64,000 nucleotides of DNA from Phyllobacterium myrsinacearum (GCF_014138285.1 NZ_JACGXN010000012.1:62001-126000), one strand, 5' to 3'; shown: positions 1 through 9,323, counted from the stretch's first letter. Numbers and translations are program-made. The notes: generated by a model not told the origin, from the sequence alone.

Positions 1-898
1 GTTTGGCGAGTTTCACCTGTTTTTGCCGTTCAGCAAAGCGCGCACGGTCTTCTTCGGTGCGTTCGTGATAGCATTTCGGGCAGGAAACGCCTTCCGCAAA
101 CAGCGGGGACAATTTGTCCTCGGGAGCAATCGGATTGCGGCAGGCGTGGCAAAGCTCCGCCTCGCCTTCCACCAGACCATGGCCGACCGATACACGCTCG
201 TCAAAGACGAAACATTCGCCTTCCCAGCGGCTTTCCTCAGCCGGTACGTCCTCGAGATATTTGAGGATGCCGCCCTTCAGGTGGAAAACATCGTCAAAGC
301 CGAGCCCCTTGACGAAGGCCGTCGCCTTTTCGCAGCGGATACCGCCGGTGCAGAACATGGCGATCTTCTTGCCTTCAAGCTCTTCCCGGTGATTTTCCAC
401 CCATTGCGGAAACTCGCGAAACGTCTTTGTCTGCGGATCGACCGCATTGGCAAAGGTGCCGATCGCCGTCTCATAATCATTGCGCGTATCGATGACGATC
501 GTATCGGGATCGGAGATCAGCGCGTTCCAGTCCTGTGCCGGGACATAGGTGCCGACACTCTGGAGCGGGTCAATGTCCTCGACACCCATGGTGACGATTT
601 CCTTTTTCAAGCGCACTTTCATGCGCTTGAACGGCATTTCGCCCGCATAGGAATATTTCAGTTCCATGCCCGCAATGGCAGGCTCCGCTTCGAGGAACGC
701 AACCAGCTTGTCGATGGCTTCAACCGATCCGGCCACCGTGCCGTTGATGCCTTCGGCAGCCAGCAGCAGCGTGCCCTTGATGCCTGAGCCGCAGCACAGT
801 TGCGCCAGCGGCTCCTGCAGCGACTGATAGTGCTCCAGGCGGGCAAAACGATAGAGTGCTGCCACTTTGAAGGGCAAGTTTGCTGTATGATCGGTCAT
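1..898 (-). CDS. trhO: tRNA uridine(34) hydroxylase TrhO (rhodanese family), 3' end outside window
   Basis: The minus strand translates without a stop from the ATG at 898 to the window edge, about 299 residues of a family that is usually a little over 300, so only a few residues are missing. The family (formerly UPF0176/YceA) carries out oxygen-dependent 5-hydroxylation of uridine 34 in tRNA. It has an N-terminal acylphosphatase-like domain, a central rhodanese domain and a Cys-rich C-terminus. The rhodanese active loop reads [10 protein letters not shown] with the candidate catalytic cysteines near residues 183 and 189. The C-terminus has paired cysteines (CHAC, CPAC) typical of the family. 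The ATG lies a few bases behind a GGGGA-like ribosome site. It is divergent from the muramidase gene, with a palindromic repeat between them. Confidence 0.93.
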   Translation of the reverse strand, partial: MTDHTANLPFKVAALYRFARLEHYQSLQEPLAQLCCGSGIKGTLLLAAEGINGTVAGSVEAIDKLVAFLEAEPAIAGMELKYSYAGEMPFKRMKVRLKKEIVTMGVEDIDPLQSVGTYVPAQDWNALISDPDTIVIDTRNDYETAIGTFANAVDPQTKTFREFPQWVENHREELEGKKIAMFCTGGIRCEKATAFVKGLGFDDVFHLKGGILKYLEDVPAEESRWEGECFVFDERVSVGHGLVEGEAELCHACRNPIAPEDKLSPLFAEGVSCPKCYHERTEEDRARFAERQKQVKLAK

Positions 899-1010
899 GA
901 TCCCCTGCAACTACTGCTCCCAAGCGATGATTTCAAGAGTTTTGCTTCGGGACCGGGGATTTATGGACCCTGATGCAGGACGCCGGGGCAACTGCATGAC
1001 CATTGTGGCA

Positions 1011-1125
1011 TGGTTCGACAAGCTCACCATGAGGGAGATGGGTTAGCTGCAAAGCTAGCCACTGGCGTTGCAGAATAGAACTCCCTGCAATCCTCACTTT
1101 CCCTCATGGTGAGCTTGTCGAACCA
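1011..1125. repeat. Palindromic intergenic repeat, family A (short-arm form)
   Basis: A 25-bp arm starting TGGTTCGACAAGCTCACC at 1011-1035 is repeated as its exact inverse complement at 1101-1125, around a 65-bp centre. The same arms and a related centre recur at 10038-10201, 16685-16846 and 38771-38900. Here the centre is in the opposite orientation to the other copies. The rest of the gap between trhO and the muramidase gene (899-1233) shows no gene. Confidence 0.9.
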
Positions 1126-1233
1126 CGAACACAGACATGCAGTCCTTTGAACAGACTCTGAATCAACTTATCCACCACCCGCCAAAGCGTCCGATAATTC
1201 CACGTGTACAGGCCGATTCACGAGGGACAGGAT

Positions 1234-1866
1234 ATGTTTTCACAGCAGGATATACGCGACATTCAGGATGAGGCGAAGCGGTCCGGAATTGAGCCGGCAG
1301 TGCTTCTAGCGGTGGCGCAGGTGGAGAGCGGCGGCGTCTGCCTCTACAGGATTGGCGACCGCAACGAGCCCTCGATCCGCTTCGAAGGGCACTACTTCGA
1401 TCAGCGGCTTTCAGGCGACCAGCGGCAGAACGCACGCATCAAGGGCCTTGCAAGCCCCGTGGCCGGGGTGATCCGCAACCCGCTATCCCAGTCGCGGCGC
1501 TGGCAACTGCTGGAGGCGGCTGCCGCCATCAACCGGCAGGCTGCCTATGAGTCCACATCCTGGGGTATAGGTCAGGTCATGGGAGCCCACTGGAAATGGC
1601 TTGGATATGATACCGTCGACACGCTGGTGACAGAGGCGCGCGGTTCGTTGAAAGGGCAGCTGCACCTGATGATCTGTTTCATCGAGAAGAGCGGTCTTGC
1701 CGCCGCATTGGCACGGCATGACTGGAAGAAATTTGCGCGTGCCTATAATGGACCAAAGTTCACACAAAACCGTTATGATACGAAATTGTCACTGGCCTGG
1801 CGCCGGTATGCCGCGGCTGAAACCAATCATACGACAGCAACCGGTGGACAAAGCGGTCGCGTATGA
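1234..1866 (+). CDS. Stand-alone N-acetylmuramidase-domain protein (PF11860-like)
   Basis: A 210-residue protein resembling the N-acetylmuramidase domain of phage endolysins. After a short helix it has a QVESGG motif with a candidate catalytic Glu near residue 31, then IRFEGHYF, a typical second block of this family. YESTSWGIGQVMG further on resembles the lysozyme-like core. No signal peptide, transmembrane segment or peptidoglycan-binding domain is visible, so how it would reach the wall is unclear. The ATG at 1234 follows CGAGGGACAGGAT and is preferred over an in-frame GTG at 1204. Its stop lies just before the eda start and no phage genes are nearby, so it looks like a domesticated single gene. 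The function is inferred from the fold only. Confidence 0.78.
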   Translation: MFSQQDIRDIQDEAKRSGIEPAVLLAVAQVESGGVCLYRIGDRNEPSIRFEGHYFDQRLSGDQRQNARIKGLASPVAGVIRNPLSQSRRWQLLEAAAAINRQAAYESTSWGIGQVMGAHWKWLGYDTVDTLVTEARGSLKGQLHLMICFIEKSGLAAALARHDWKKFARAYNGPKFTQNRYDTKLSLAWRRYAAAETNHTTATGGQSGRV

Positions 1867-1904
1867 CTAAATCGATTGAACCCATAAACAGCGGAGAGTT
1901 TGAC

Positions 1905-2546
1905 ATGGCCCAGAAGATCGATTTGCTATTACCCGTTCTGAAAGGCCAGCCGGTTATTCCGGTCATTCTCGTCCACAACGTCGCCGATGCGGTGCCTCTG
2001 GCCCGTGCGCTGGCTGCCGGTGGTCTTCCGGCCATCGAAATCACATTGCGCACGCCTGCCGCGCTCGACGCGATCCGCGCCGTTGCCAATGAAGTGCCTG
2101 AAGCCATCGTCGGCGCCGGCACCATTCTCAATGCACGCCAGTACGAAGAAGCCAGCGCCGCCGGATCGCGCTTCATCGTCAGCCCCGGCGCCACACCGCA
2201 GCTTTTGAAGGCCGCAAGTGCCGGCAAGGTTCCCCTGCTGCCCGGCGCCATCACACCAGCAGAAATCATGACCCTGCGGGAAGAAGGCTATACGATGCTG
2301 AAGTTCTTCCCGGCGGAACAGGCAGGCGGTGCGCCCTTCCTCAAATCCCTGTCTTCGCCCTTTGCAGGAATCCAGTTCTGCCCGACGGGCGGTATCGGTG
2401 CCGCCAATGCAAAAACCTATCTTGATCTGCCGAACGTTGTGTGTGTCGGCGGCTCATGGGTCGCACCCGATAATCTTGTACAGGCTGGGAACTGGGACGA
2501 AATCACCCGGCTCGCGGCCGAAGCCGCCAAACTGGCAAAGGCATAG
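1905..2546 (+). CDS. eda: 2-dehydro-3-deoxy-phosphogluconate (KDPG) aldolase
   Basis: A 213-residue class I aldolase that cleaves KDPG to pyruvate and glyceraldehyde 3-phosphate in the Entner-Doudoroff pathway; many homologues also split 4-hydroxy-2-oxoglutarate. Recognisable blocks are EITLRTPAALDAI (Glu of the active site), VGAGTILN, the SPGATP loop, and FFPAEQAGG with the phosphate-binding PTGGIG. The Schiff-base Lys lies in the segment MLKFFPAEQ. The ATG at 1905 follows GCGGAGAGTTTGAC and gives the usual family length. An upstream in-frame ATG at 1863 overlaps the muramidase stop and would add 14 residues, so translational coupling is possible. A strong terminator follows at 2601-2629. 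Confidence 0.93.
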   Translation: MAQKIDLLLPVLKGQPVIPVILVHNVADAVPLARALAAGGLPAIEITLRTPAALDAIRAVANEVPEAIVGAGTILNARQYEEASAAGSRFIVSPGATPQLLKAASAGKVPLLPGAITPAEIMTLREEGYTMLKFFPAEQAGGAPFLKSLSSPFAGIQFCPTGGIGAANAKTYLDLPNVVCVGGSWVAPDNLVQAGNWDEITRLAAEAAKLAKA

Positions 2547-2600
2547 GACGCTTCTCCACTGCATTCGCCGGCTCGCGGGCATCAAAGAACTCAAGAAAAA

Positions 2601-2629
2601 GGGCGGCTCCGAAACGGGCCGCCCTTTTT
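2601..2629 (+). terminator. Rho-independent terminator after eda
   Basis: GGGCGGC and GCCGCCC form a 7-bp GC stem (2601-2607/2618-2624) followed by five T. It lies between the eda stop and the convergent DUF882 gene. Confidence 0.85.
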
Positions 2630-2652
2630 CTTGGATCATATCTGACAGGCAA

Positions 2653-4611
2653 TCAGTTGGTTGCCGTAAACTTTGCAATCGACAGGAAGGTAACAGCCTT
2701 GCCCGTGAACTTGTTGGCATCGGATACTGGCAGTGCCTGCTGGAAGCCGGCCGTGTAGACAGTCGTCGGAGCCGCACGCATTGCTTCGTTGCGCAGGACT
2801 GCCGGTTCAACATTCGGCGACGTATCGGCAACCTGCTGGTTCGACAATGCGCGATCCGACACATCCGAGGATACCTGGATGGCCTTGGCACCCTGATTCT
2901 GGGCCTGACGGCGCGGCTTGGATGTCTTGCTGGTCGTGATCACACCGCTGTCCAGCATGGCAACCGGATCGGCAGAGCCACCGGCATCCAGCATCGTGCG
3001 GCGCAGCGAAGGCTGAGGCTCGGCAGAGGCCATCTGCGTGTTCTGTGCCGGTGCAGGCTTGTTGCGGACAACGCGGCCGCCGGTGGTCGCAGGCAGGTTC
3101 GGCATGGCTTGCGCCGGCTGTACCGTTGCAACGGCGGGTGCCTTGCCATGAGTCGCATCGGACTGTTTGATGATCGTTTCCAGATCATCATTCGGTACCG
3201 GAATGACATCATGCTCGGGGGCAGCGGCGACTTCGGCGGCAGGCATGGCCGGACGCGGGTTCGGCACAACCGATGCAACCATCATGTCGCTGTGCTTCGG
3301 ACCGGTCTGCGGTTTGTCAAAGGGAACAGGAACCAGCGCATTGACCATTTCCGGCTGAGCGGGTGCCGGCTCGCTGGCAGGCGTGTTCACATTGGCAGCG
3401 ATCATATCACGGATAGCGCTTGCACTGTCGGTCGGACGCGGTGTCGGCAGAGCGGCCACAACGGTCGACTGATCTTCCGCCAGCGCATTAAGTGTGGCCG
3501 GAGCGCCTGCTTCCGGTGTCGGCGCATAATCTGGACGGCGCAATGGTACAGGAACGGCAAATGCCAGCGCAGCATTGTCTTCCGGACCAGCAACAACCGG
3601 CTCCTCAGGACGTGGCGCATTGAGAGGCGCTGGTGCATTGCGCGTCGGCAATGAAGGCGTGATCGGCGCAGCTGCAGGTGCAGACTGTCCAACGGCAACA
3701 CCGGGCAACGCGCCGCCTTCGTCATCATCCGAAGCAGCTGCCGCGGGCGCAGCACGTGCTACAGTGCGCGACGGGGTTGGGGCTGAAGCCACGGCAACGC
3801 CGCCTTCGCTGGAATCCTCCTCGTCGTCGGCTCCACCGCCGCCGCCAAAGAGCAGACCGAACAGGGTCTTGCCGCGACGGCCGGAGCTGGACGAATTGCT
3901 TGCAACCTGAATGGAACCGCCACTGCGCTTGCGCGATTCATAGGCGGCAACGGCCTGCTCATATCCGGGCAACGGCTTGCCGTCTGCCGGAATGTGCATT
4001 GTCTTGCCATCCGGGAATACGGCGAGCAGTTCGCGGCGGCTCATGCGCGGCCACATGCGGACATTGCCGACATCCGTGTGCACGAAAGGTGAGCCTGACG
4101 TAGGGTAGTAACCAACGCCGCCAGCCTGGAACTTCAGCGCGGTAACGCGCAGTGTCGATAGTTTCACACCCGGAAGATACCAGTCCATTGCCTTGCCAAG
4201 CATGTGCTGGCTTTTCTGGGCGACGCCGCGGCTGCGCGAGCGCAGCATGGAATTGGTAGCGGGAGAACGGTAGGCGGAAACCACATGGATATAATCCGAA
4301 CCGCCAACACTCTGGTAAACCTGCCAGACCAGATCGAACAGGCGGGGATCCATGTTCGTAGGCTCGTTGCGGCGCCAGTCACGCAGGAAGCGATTGAGCT
4401 TGTTCAGGCCGTCCTGCTGATACCGTCCATTCTTCTTGAACGTGATTTCAGCACGCTCTTTCGTATGGATGAAATAGAGCTTGAGAGTGCGTGTCTCCGC
4501 GGAAGCCTGAGCCGATGCAAAGAGCATCGAGCCGAAGACCATGAGGAACACAAACCAGCTGGCGCGTACAAAAGAACCTGCCGTTGATTTGCCGTTCTGT
4601 GCATGAATCAT
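2653..4611 (-). CDS. DUF882 / MepK-like murein peptidase with long Pro/Ala-rich tail
   Basis: About 652 residues. The first 40 form a signal peptide or anchor (hydrophobic run FVFLMVFGSMLFASA, then AxA). The next 150 match DUF882, the M15-fold group that includes the murein endopeptidase MepK: SAYRSP, then SQHMLGKAMDW supplies His and Asp ligands and FVHTDVG the second His, near residues 136, 143 and 178. This predicts a zinc peptidase that cuts peptidoglycan cross-links in the periplasm. The remaining roughly 450 residues are low-complexity, rich in Ala and Pro and probably disordered, with no recognisable domain. Single-domain relatives are about 180-200 residues, so the tail is the odd part. 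The ATG at 4611 is chosen over a TTG at 4620. Confidence 0.82.
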   Translation of the reverse strand: MIHAQNGKSTAGSFVRASWFVFLMVFGSMLFASAQASAETRTLKLYFIHTKERAEITFKKNGRYQQDGLNKLNRFLRDWRRNEPTNMDPRLFDLVWQVYQSVGGSDYIHVVSAYRSPATNSMLRSRSRGVAQKSQHMLGKAMDWYLPGVKLSTLRVTALKFQAGGVGYYPTSGSPFVHTDVGNVRMWPRMSRRELLAVFPDGKTMHIPADGKPLPGYEQAVAAYESRKRSGGSIQVASNSSSSGRRGKTLFGLLFGGGGGADDEEDSSEGGVAVASAPTPSRTVARAAPAAAASDDDEGGALPGVAVGQSAPAAAPITPSLPTRNAPAPLNAPRPEEPVVAGPEDNAALAFAVPVPLRRPDYAPTPEAGAPATLNALAEDQSTVVAALPTPRPTDSASAIRDMIAANVNTPASEPAPAQPEMVNALVPVPFDKPQTGPKHSDMMVASVVPNPRPAMPAAEVAAAPEHDVIPVPNDDLETIIKQSDATHGKAPAVATVQPAQAMPNLPATTGGRVVRNKPAPAQNTQMASAEPQPSLRRTMLDAGGSADPVAMLDSGVITTSKTSKPRRQAQNQGAKAIQVSSDVSDRALSNQQVADTSPNVEPAVLRNEAMRAAPTTVYTAGFQQALPVSDANKFTGKAVTFLSIAKFTATN

Positions 4612-4959
4612 GTTTGACAATGTCGTCCCAACCTTGACCGTTTTTCCAGTCCCCGAATATCTGGATTATCCGATTTAATGGTTAATGGTCACTTATTGAA
4701 GAACAAATACGTTGAGAGCATGGCAAAAACCAAGACGCAAAGAGCTGATTTGAGACATGGTCAACGGGTGGTTAACAGCACAATTAAGACCTTTTGGTGA
4801 TAGAATCCACCCCTCATAAGTCTTACCCACGCACGTTTTGTAACCAACGAATACGCAACTGGAACAAATACCAATGAACTTTTAAGCTTTCGATCTCTCA
4901 AACTATCCCCCATGATTCGCGTTTGAACAAGCAGTCGATTGTCAAAAAACGGTGCCAAA
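4612..4959. other. Divergent AT-rich intergenic region
   Basis: About 350 bp between the divergent DUF882 and pepF genes. It is clearly more AT-rich than its flanks and should hold both promoters. I see no convincing -35/-10 pair, RNA gene or repeat, and the short open frames across it look random. Confidence 0.6.
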
Positions 4960-6813
4960 ATGAATTTCAATCTCAAGAACTATACTCCATCGGCAAAGTC
5001 CGGCGCGGCAGCTGCCAAGTCCGGACAGGCCGCACTTGGCATCCTGCCCGAATGGAATCTTGCCGATCTCTACCCCTCGGCGGAAAGCAGTGAGCTCAAG
5101 GCAGACCTGAAAAGGGCCGATGAACTTGCCGTTCTGTTCGCCAATCGCTGGAAAGGCAATCTGGCTGCGGAAACCGTCAAGCCAAAGGGCGGCGGCTTCG
5201 CCGAAGCAATCCGGGAATTTGAGGCTCTGGAAGAGCTGATCGGAAAGATCGTCTCCTATGCCGGGCTCGTCTATGCGGGAGATACCTCCGATCCGAAACG
5301 CGCCAAGCTCTACGGCGACATCCAGGAGAAGATGACCAATGCCAGCGCGCATTTGATCTTCTTCAGCCTTGAACTCAACCGTATCGACGACGCGGTCATC
5401 GAAAAGGCGATGGACGACAATCCGGCGATCGGCCACTACCGGCCATGGCTGGTCGACCTGCGCAAGGACAAGCCCTACCAGCTCGACGACAAGATCGAAC
5501 AGCTCTTCCATGAGAAGTCGATCACCGGGCGCGGCGCGTGGAACCGCCTGTTCGACGAAACCATGACGGCGCTGCGCTTTGACGTCGACGGCGAAGACCT
5601 CGCCCTCGAACCGACGCTCAACATGCTGCAGGATGCTGACGGAGCCGTGCGCAAAAAGGCCTCCGACGCACTGGCAAAAACCTTCAAGGAAAATCTGCGC
5701 ACGTTCACGCTGATCACCAATACCCTGGCCAAAGACAAGGAAATCTCCGATCGCTGGCGCGGTTTTCAGGATATTGCCGACAGCCGCCATCTCGCCAATC
5801 GTGTCGAGCGCGAAGTGGTTGATGCGCTGGCCGAAGCCGTGCAGGCCGCCTATCCGCGCCTGTCACATCGCTATTATGCGTTGAAAGCCAAGTGGCTCGG
5901 CCTCGAATACCTCAACAATTGGGACCGCAACGCACCGCTGCCCGAGACGCCGCAGGCGGTGATCCCATGGACCGAAGCCAAGGACACCGTGCTGTCGGCC
6001 TATAGAGGTTTTGCCCCAGAAATGGCCGACATCGCCCGCGCTTTCTTCGACAAGAACTGGATCGATGCGCCCACCCGCCCCGGCAAGTCGCCGGGCGCTT
6101 TTGCCCATCCGACCGTGCCGTCCGTTCATCCCTATGTGCTGCTCAACTACATGGGCAAGCCGCGTGACGTGATGACCCTCGCCCACGAACTCGGCCATGG
6201 CGTGCATCAGGTACTTGCCGGTGATCAGGGTGCGCTGATGGCATCAACACCACTGACACTCGCCGAAACCGCCTCCGTTTTCGGTGAAATGCTGACGTTC
6301 CGTTCGCTGCTGGAGAAAACCAGGGACAAGCGCGAGCGCAAGGCCATGCTGGCCCAGAAGGCCGAGGACATGATCAACACGGTCGTGCGCCAGATCGCCT
6401 TCTACCTCTTCGAGCGTCGGGTGCACACCGAGCGTGCCAATGGCGAATTGACCTCCGACCGGATCGGCGAGATCTGGCTCGACGTGCAGAAGGAAAGCCT
6501 CGGACCGGCAATCCGCTTCGGCCCCGGCTATGAAACCTTCTGGACCTATATTCCGCATTTCATCCATTCGCCCTTCTACGTCTACGCCTATGCGTTCGGC
6601 GATTGCCTGGTGAATTCGCTGTATGCGGTCTACCAGAATGCCGATGCGGGGTTTCAGGAGAAGTATTTCGACATGCTGAAAGCCGGTGGCACAAAGCACC
6701 ATTCGGAACTGCTGGCACCGTTCGGTCTCGACGCCACGGACCCGGCCTTCTGGCAGAAAGGCCTTTCCGTCATCGAAGGCATCATCGACGAGCTGGAGGC
6801 GATGGACGCCTGA
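4960..6813 (+). CDS. pepF: M3 family oligoendopeptidase F
   Basis: A 617-residue cytosolic zinc metallopeptidase of family M3, which degrades short peptides. The zinc motif HELGH lies at residues 409-413, and the third ligand Glu is near 436 in LAETASVFGE. The N-terminal half is the helical PepF domain, and the GYETFWTYIPHFIHSPFYVYAYAFG stretch near the C-terminus, which forms part of the peptide channel, is intact (only its core is quoted: FIHSPFYVYAYAFG). Length fits the alphaproteobacterial form. The ATG at 4960 is preferred over an in-frame TTG at 4939, although no strong ribosome site precedes either. The DUF3445 gene follows after only 15 bp, suggesting cotranscription. Confidence 0.92.
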   Translation: MNFNLKNYTPSAKSGAAAAKSGQAALGILPEWNLADLYPSAESSELKADLKRADELAVLFANRWKGNLAAETVKPKGGGFAEAIREFEALEELIGKIVSYAGLVYAGDTSDPKRAKLYGDIQEKMTNASAHLIFFSLELNRIDDAVIEKAMDDNPAIGHYRPWLVDLRKDKPYQLDDKIEQLFHEKSITGRGAWNRLFDETMTALRFDVDGEDLALEPTLNMLQDADGAVRKKASDALAKTFKENLRTFTLITNTLAKDKEISDRWRGFQDIADSRHLANRVEREVVDALAEAVQAAYPRLSHRYYALKAKWLGLEYLNNWDRNAPLPETPQAVIPWTEAKDTVLSAYRGFAPEMADIARAFFDKNWIDAPTRPGKSPGAFAHPTVPSVHPYVLLNYMGKPRDVMTLAHELGHGVHQVLAGDQGALMASTPLTLAETASVFGEMLTFRSLLEKTRDKRERKAMLAQKAEDMINTVVRQIAFYLFERRVHTERANGELTSDRIGEIWLDVQKESLGPAIRFGPGYETFWTYIPHFIHSPFYVYAYAFGDCLVNSLYAVYQNADAGFQEKYFDMLKAGGTKHHSELLAPFGLDATDPAFWQKGLSVIEGIIDELEAMDA

Positions 6814-6828
6814 AATGGATAGGCCGGA

Positions 6829-7725
6829 ATGACTGCTCCCGCCCACACACCCTATGATGGTTCGGCCCAACCCTTCACCATAGGGTTGCACCAGCTTGAC
6901 CTGAAGGATTGGATCGAAATTGACGGCAATCTCGTTCCTTACCTCAGGGAAAAGCGACGGCTGTTCGGGCTGCACGCTGGAAAGATTGTCGTCGAGGAGC
7001 TCGGCACACGCGATGCTCAAAAGGAAGTGCTCGACCTTTTGAGCGCTCATCTCGTGGAACATTACCCGGCGCTCTACCGCAGGGACGGCGGGAATATCGC
7101 AATCACTGGTTGGGAAGAACAGGTTCCGCTCGGCGACGCCGGTTCTTCCTTTCTGCATCGCGCCGCCAGTCTCGTTCAGGAAGACCTCGTTCTGATGCGC
7201 AAGGATGAGCCGCGCGGCTGGCATCTGGCGGCGGCGTCGCTCTCCTTCCCCTCCTCGTGGACGCTGCTGGAAAAATTCGGACGGTCCATGGAGGATATTC
7301 ATGCGCCCGTGCCGGATTTCGGCACGGGCACACGCAATGCGGGTCTCATCAGCCGGATGTTCGACAATCTGCGGCCGGACCGGTCGGTCTATCGCATGAA
7401 CTGGTCGCTGCAACCCGACGGCGATCTCTATCATCCCCTCTCGAGCCACCAGAAGGGCGCACGCTATACGGATGAGGACATCATCGCCCAGAGCTTTGTC
7501 CGTGTCGAGCGCCAGACCCTGCGCAAGCTGCCCGCATCCGGCGACATTCTCTTCACCATCCGCATTCATCTCGATCCGGTCACTGCCCTGAAAAAGCACC
7601 CGGAATGCCGCGCCGTGGCCGAAGCTTTTGCCGCGCAGCTTCAGTCATTGAACGAAGCGCAAGCCCAATATAAAGGCATTATGGCGGTCCGTGACCGGCT
7701 GATCGACGCGCTGAAGACCCTTTAG
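6829..7725 (+). CDS. DUF3445 heme-dependent oxidative N-demethylase-like protein
   Basis: A 298-residue protein of the DUF3445 family. The characterised member is the alpha subunit of the heme-dependent oxidative N-demethylase HDM, which removes a methyl group from secondary amines. Family landmarks are LDLKDWIEID and YLREKRRLF near the start, HRAASLVQEDLVLM, and WHLAAASLSFPSSW followed by IHAPVPDF. The protein is soluble, with no signal peptide. Known systems have separate reductase and other subunits, but none is encoded next to this gene, whose neighbours are pepF (15 bp upstream) and homospermidine synthase. The exact substrate is therefore unknown. A demethylase role would suit a genome that also carries soxBDAG, but that link is inference. 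Confidence 0.82.
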   Translation: MTAPAHTPYDGSAQPFTIGLHQLDLKDWIEIDGNLVPYLREKRRLFGLHAGKIVVEELGTRDAQKEVLDLLSAHLVEHYPALYRRDGGNIAITGWEEQVPLGDAGSSFLHRAASLVQEDLVLMRKDEPRGWHLAAASLSFPSSWTLLEKFGRSMEDIHAPVPDFGTGTRNAGLISRMFDNLRPDRSVYRMNWSLQPDGDLYHPLSSHQKGARYTDEDIIAQSFVRVERQTLRKLPASGDILFTIRIHLDPVTALKKHPECRAVAEAFAAQLQSLNEAQAQYKGIMAVRDRLIDALKTL

Positions 7726-7877
7726 ATCATTTCAATTAACAGTAGTTGCAGTTTTGACCCCTTCTGAGTGAACGGTTGTTTGCTCTTTGTCATCACTATG
7801 CTCTATGGTTTCTTTGAAGCGGTGAAATAACCGCTGCCCTCATTGATGGAGATTAAAAAATTAGGAGTAGCAAAAAA

Positions 7878-9320
7878 ATGGCGAAGGCGAATTGGCCTGT
7901 ACATGGAGAAATTACTGGTCCGATCGTGATGATCGGTTTCGGGTCCATCGGACGGGGTACCCTGCCCCTCATAGAGCGCCACTTCAAATTCGATAAGTCC
8001 CGCCTGGTCGTCATCGACCCGAGTGATGCCAACAAGAAGCTGCTCGACGAGCGCGGCATCCGCTTCATTCAGGAAGCCGTTACCAAGGAAAATTACAAGA
8101 CGCTGTTGAAACCTTTGCTGACTGCCGGCGAGGGACAGGGATTTTGCGTTAATCTGTCGGTCGATACATCCTCCGTCGATATCATGCGCCTGTGCCGCAA
8201 GGTCGGCTCGCTCTATATCGACACAGTAATCGAGCCATGGGCCGGATTTTACTATGCGGGCGGCGACAATGCGAAACGCACCAACTACGCGCTGCGCGAA
8301 ACGCTGTTGGCCGAGAAGCGCCGCAAGCCCGGCGGTACGACCGCCGTCTCCTGTAGCGGTGCCAATCCCGGCATGGTGTCATGGTTTGTCAAACAGGCCG
8401 TCGTCAATCTCGCCAAGGATCTTGGTATCGAGCACACCGAACCAGCGCGCAATGACCGCGACGGTTGGGCGCGCCTTATGCGTGAGACCGGCATCAAGGG
8501 TATTCATATTGCCGAGCGCGATACGCAGCGCGCGGGTGAGCCCAAGCCTTTCGGCGTTTTCTGGAACACATGGTCCGTTGATGGCTTCATTTCCGAGGGC
8601 CTGCAACCGGCGGAACTCGGTTGGGGTACCCATGAAAAGTGGCTGCCCAAGAATGCCCGCAAGCAGAAGAAGGGCAACAAGGCCGCAATCTTCCTGGAAC
8701 AGCCCGGCGCCGATACCCGTATCCGCACTTGGTGCCCGACTGAGGGACCACAGTTCGGCCTGCTGGTCACGCACAACGAGGCCATTTCGATTGCCGACTT
8801 CTTCACAGTCTTTGACAAGAAGGGCAAGGCTGCTTACCGGCCGACCTGTCATTACGCCTATCACCCGTCCAACGTGGCAACGCTTTCACTCGATGAAATG
8901 TTCGGGGCCGCCGGTCAGCCGCAGCCCATCCATCACGTTCTCGAAGAATCCGAGATCGTCGATGGCGCGGATGAACTCGGTGTATTGCTCTACGGCCATG
9001 ACAAGAACGCCTATTGGTATGGCTCGCAGCTGACCATCGAGGAAGCCCGCAAAATGGCTCCTTACCAGAATGCGACGGGTCTGCAGGTCAGTTCGGCCGT
9101 TCTCTCGGGCATGGTCTGGGCGCTGGAAAATCCGGAAGCTGGCATTGTCGAGACCGACGAGATTGATTTCCGCCGCTGCCTTGAAATCCAGAAGCCCTAT
9201 CTCGGACCGCTCAAGGGGCACTATACGGACTGGACGCCGCTGGAAAATCGCCCTGGCTTCTTCAAGGAAGACATCGACACCAGCGATCCCTGGCAGTTCC
9301 GCAACATCCTCGTGCATTGA
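7878..9320 (+). CDS. hss: Homospermidine synthase
   Basis: A 480-residue NAD-dependent enzyme that joins two putrescine units, or spermidine plus putrescine, into sym-homospermidine, the main long-chain polyamine of rhizobia. The N-terminus has a Rossmann motif, VMIGFGSIGRG (about residues 17-27), with DPSD after the second strand. Family blocks SVDTSSVDIMRLC, YIDTVIEPW, SCSGANPGMVSWF and CHYAYHPSN are all intact, and length is standard. The ATG at 7878 follows TTAGGAGTAGC, a good ribosome site. It has its own 150-bp upstream region and a strong terminator at 9324-9351, so it is probably a single-gene unit. Confidence 0.95.
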   Translation: MAKANWPVHGEITGPIVMIGFGSIGRGTLPLIERHFKFDKSRLVVIDPSDANKKLLDERGIRFIQEAVTKENYKTLLKPLLTAGEGQGFCVNLSVDTSSVDIMRLCRKVGSLYIDTVIEPWAGFYYAGGDNAKRTNYALRETLLAEKRRKPGGTTAVSCSGANPGMVSWFVKQAVVNLAKDLGIEHTEPARNDRDGWARLMRETGIKGIHIAERDTQRAGEPKPFGVFWNTWSVDGFISEGLQPAELGWGTHEKWLPKNARKQKKGNKAAIFLEQPGADTRIRTWCPTEGPQFGLLVTHNEAISIADFFTVFDKKGKAAYRPTCHYAYHPSNVATLSLDEMFGAAGQPQPIHHVLEESEIVDGADELGVLLYGHDKNAYWYGSQLTIEEARKMAPYQNATGLQVSSAVLSGMVWALENPEAGIVETDEIDFRRCLEIQKPYLGPLKGHYTDWTPLENRPGFFKEDIDTSDPWQFRNILVH

Positions 9321-9323
9321 TCA

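Noticed and set aside
23..787. Long plus-strand open frame over trhO
   Set aside because: It is the antisense shadow of the trhO coding sequence, which has full family motifs on the minus strand.
1234..2546. Prophage remnant around the muramidase gene
   Set aside because: Only one phage-like domain is present, flanked by core genes, with no integrase, tRNA site or structural gene.
2329..3654. 441-codon plus-strand open frame
   Set aside because: It runs opposite to the DUF882 gene in its low-complexity region, and the translation is Arg/Cys/Gly-rich with no domain.
4761..4976. Small minus-strand frame in the DUF882/pepF gap
   Set aside because: It extends over the pepF start, lacks a ribosome site and has no recognisable content.
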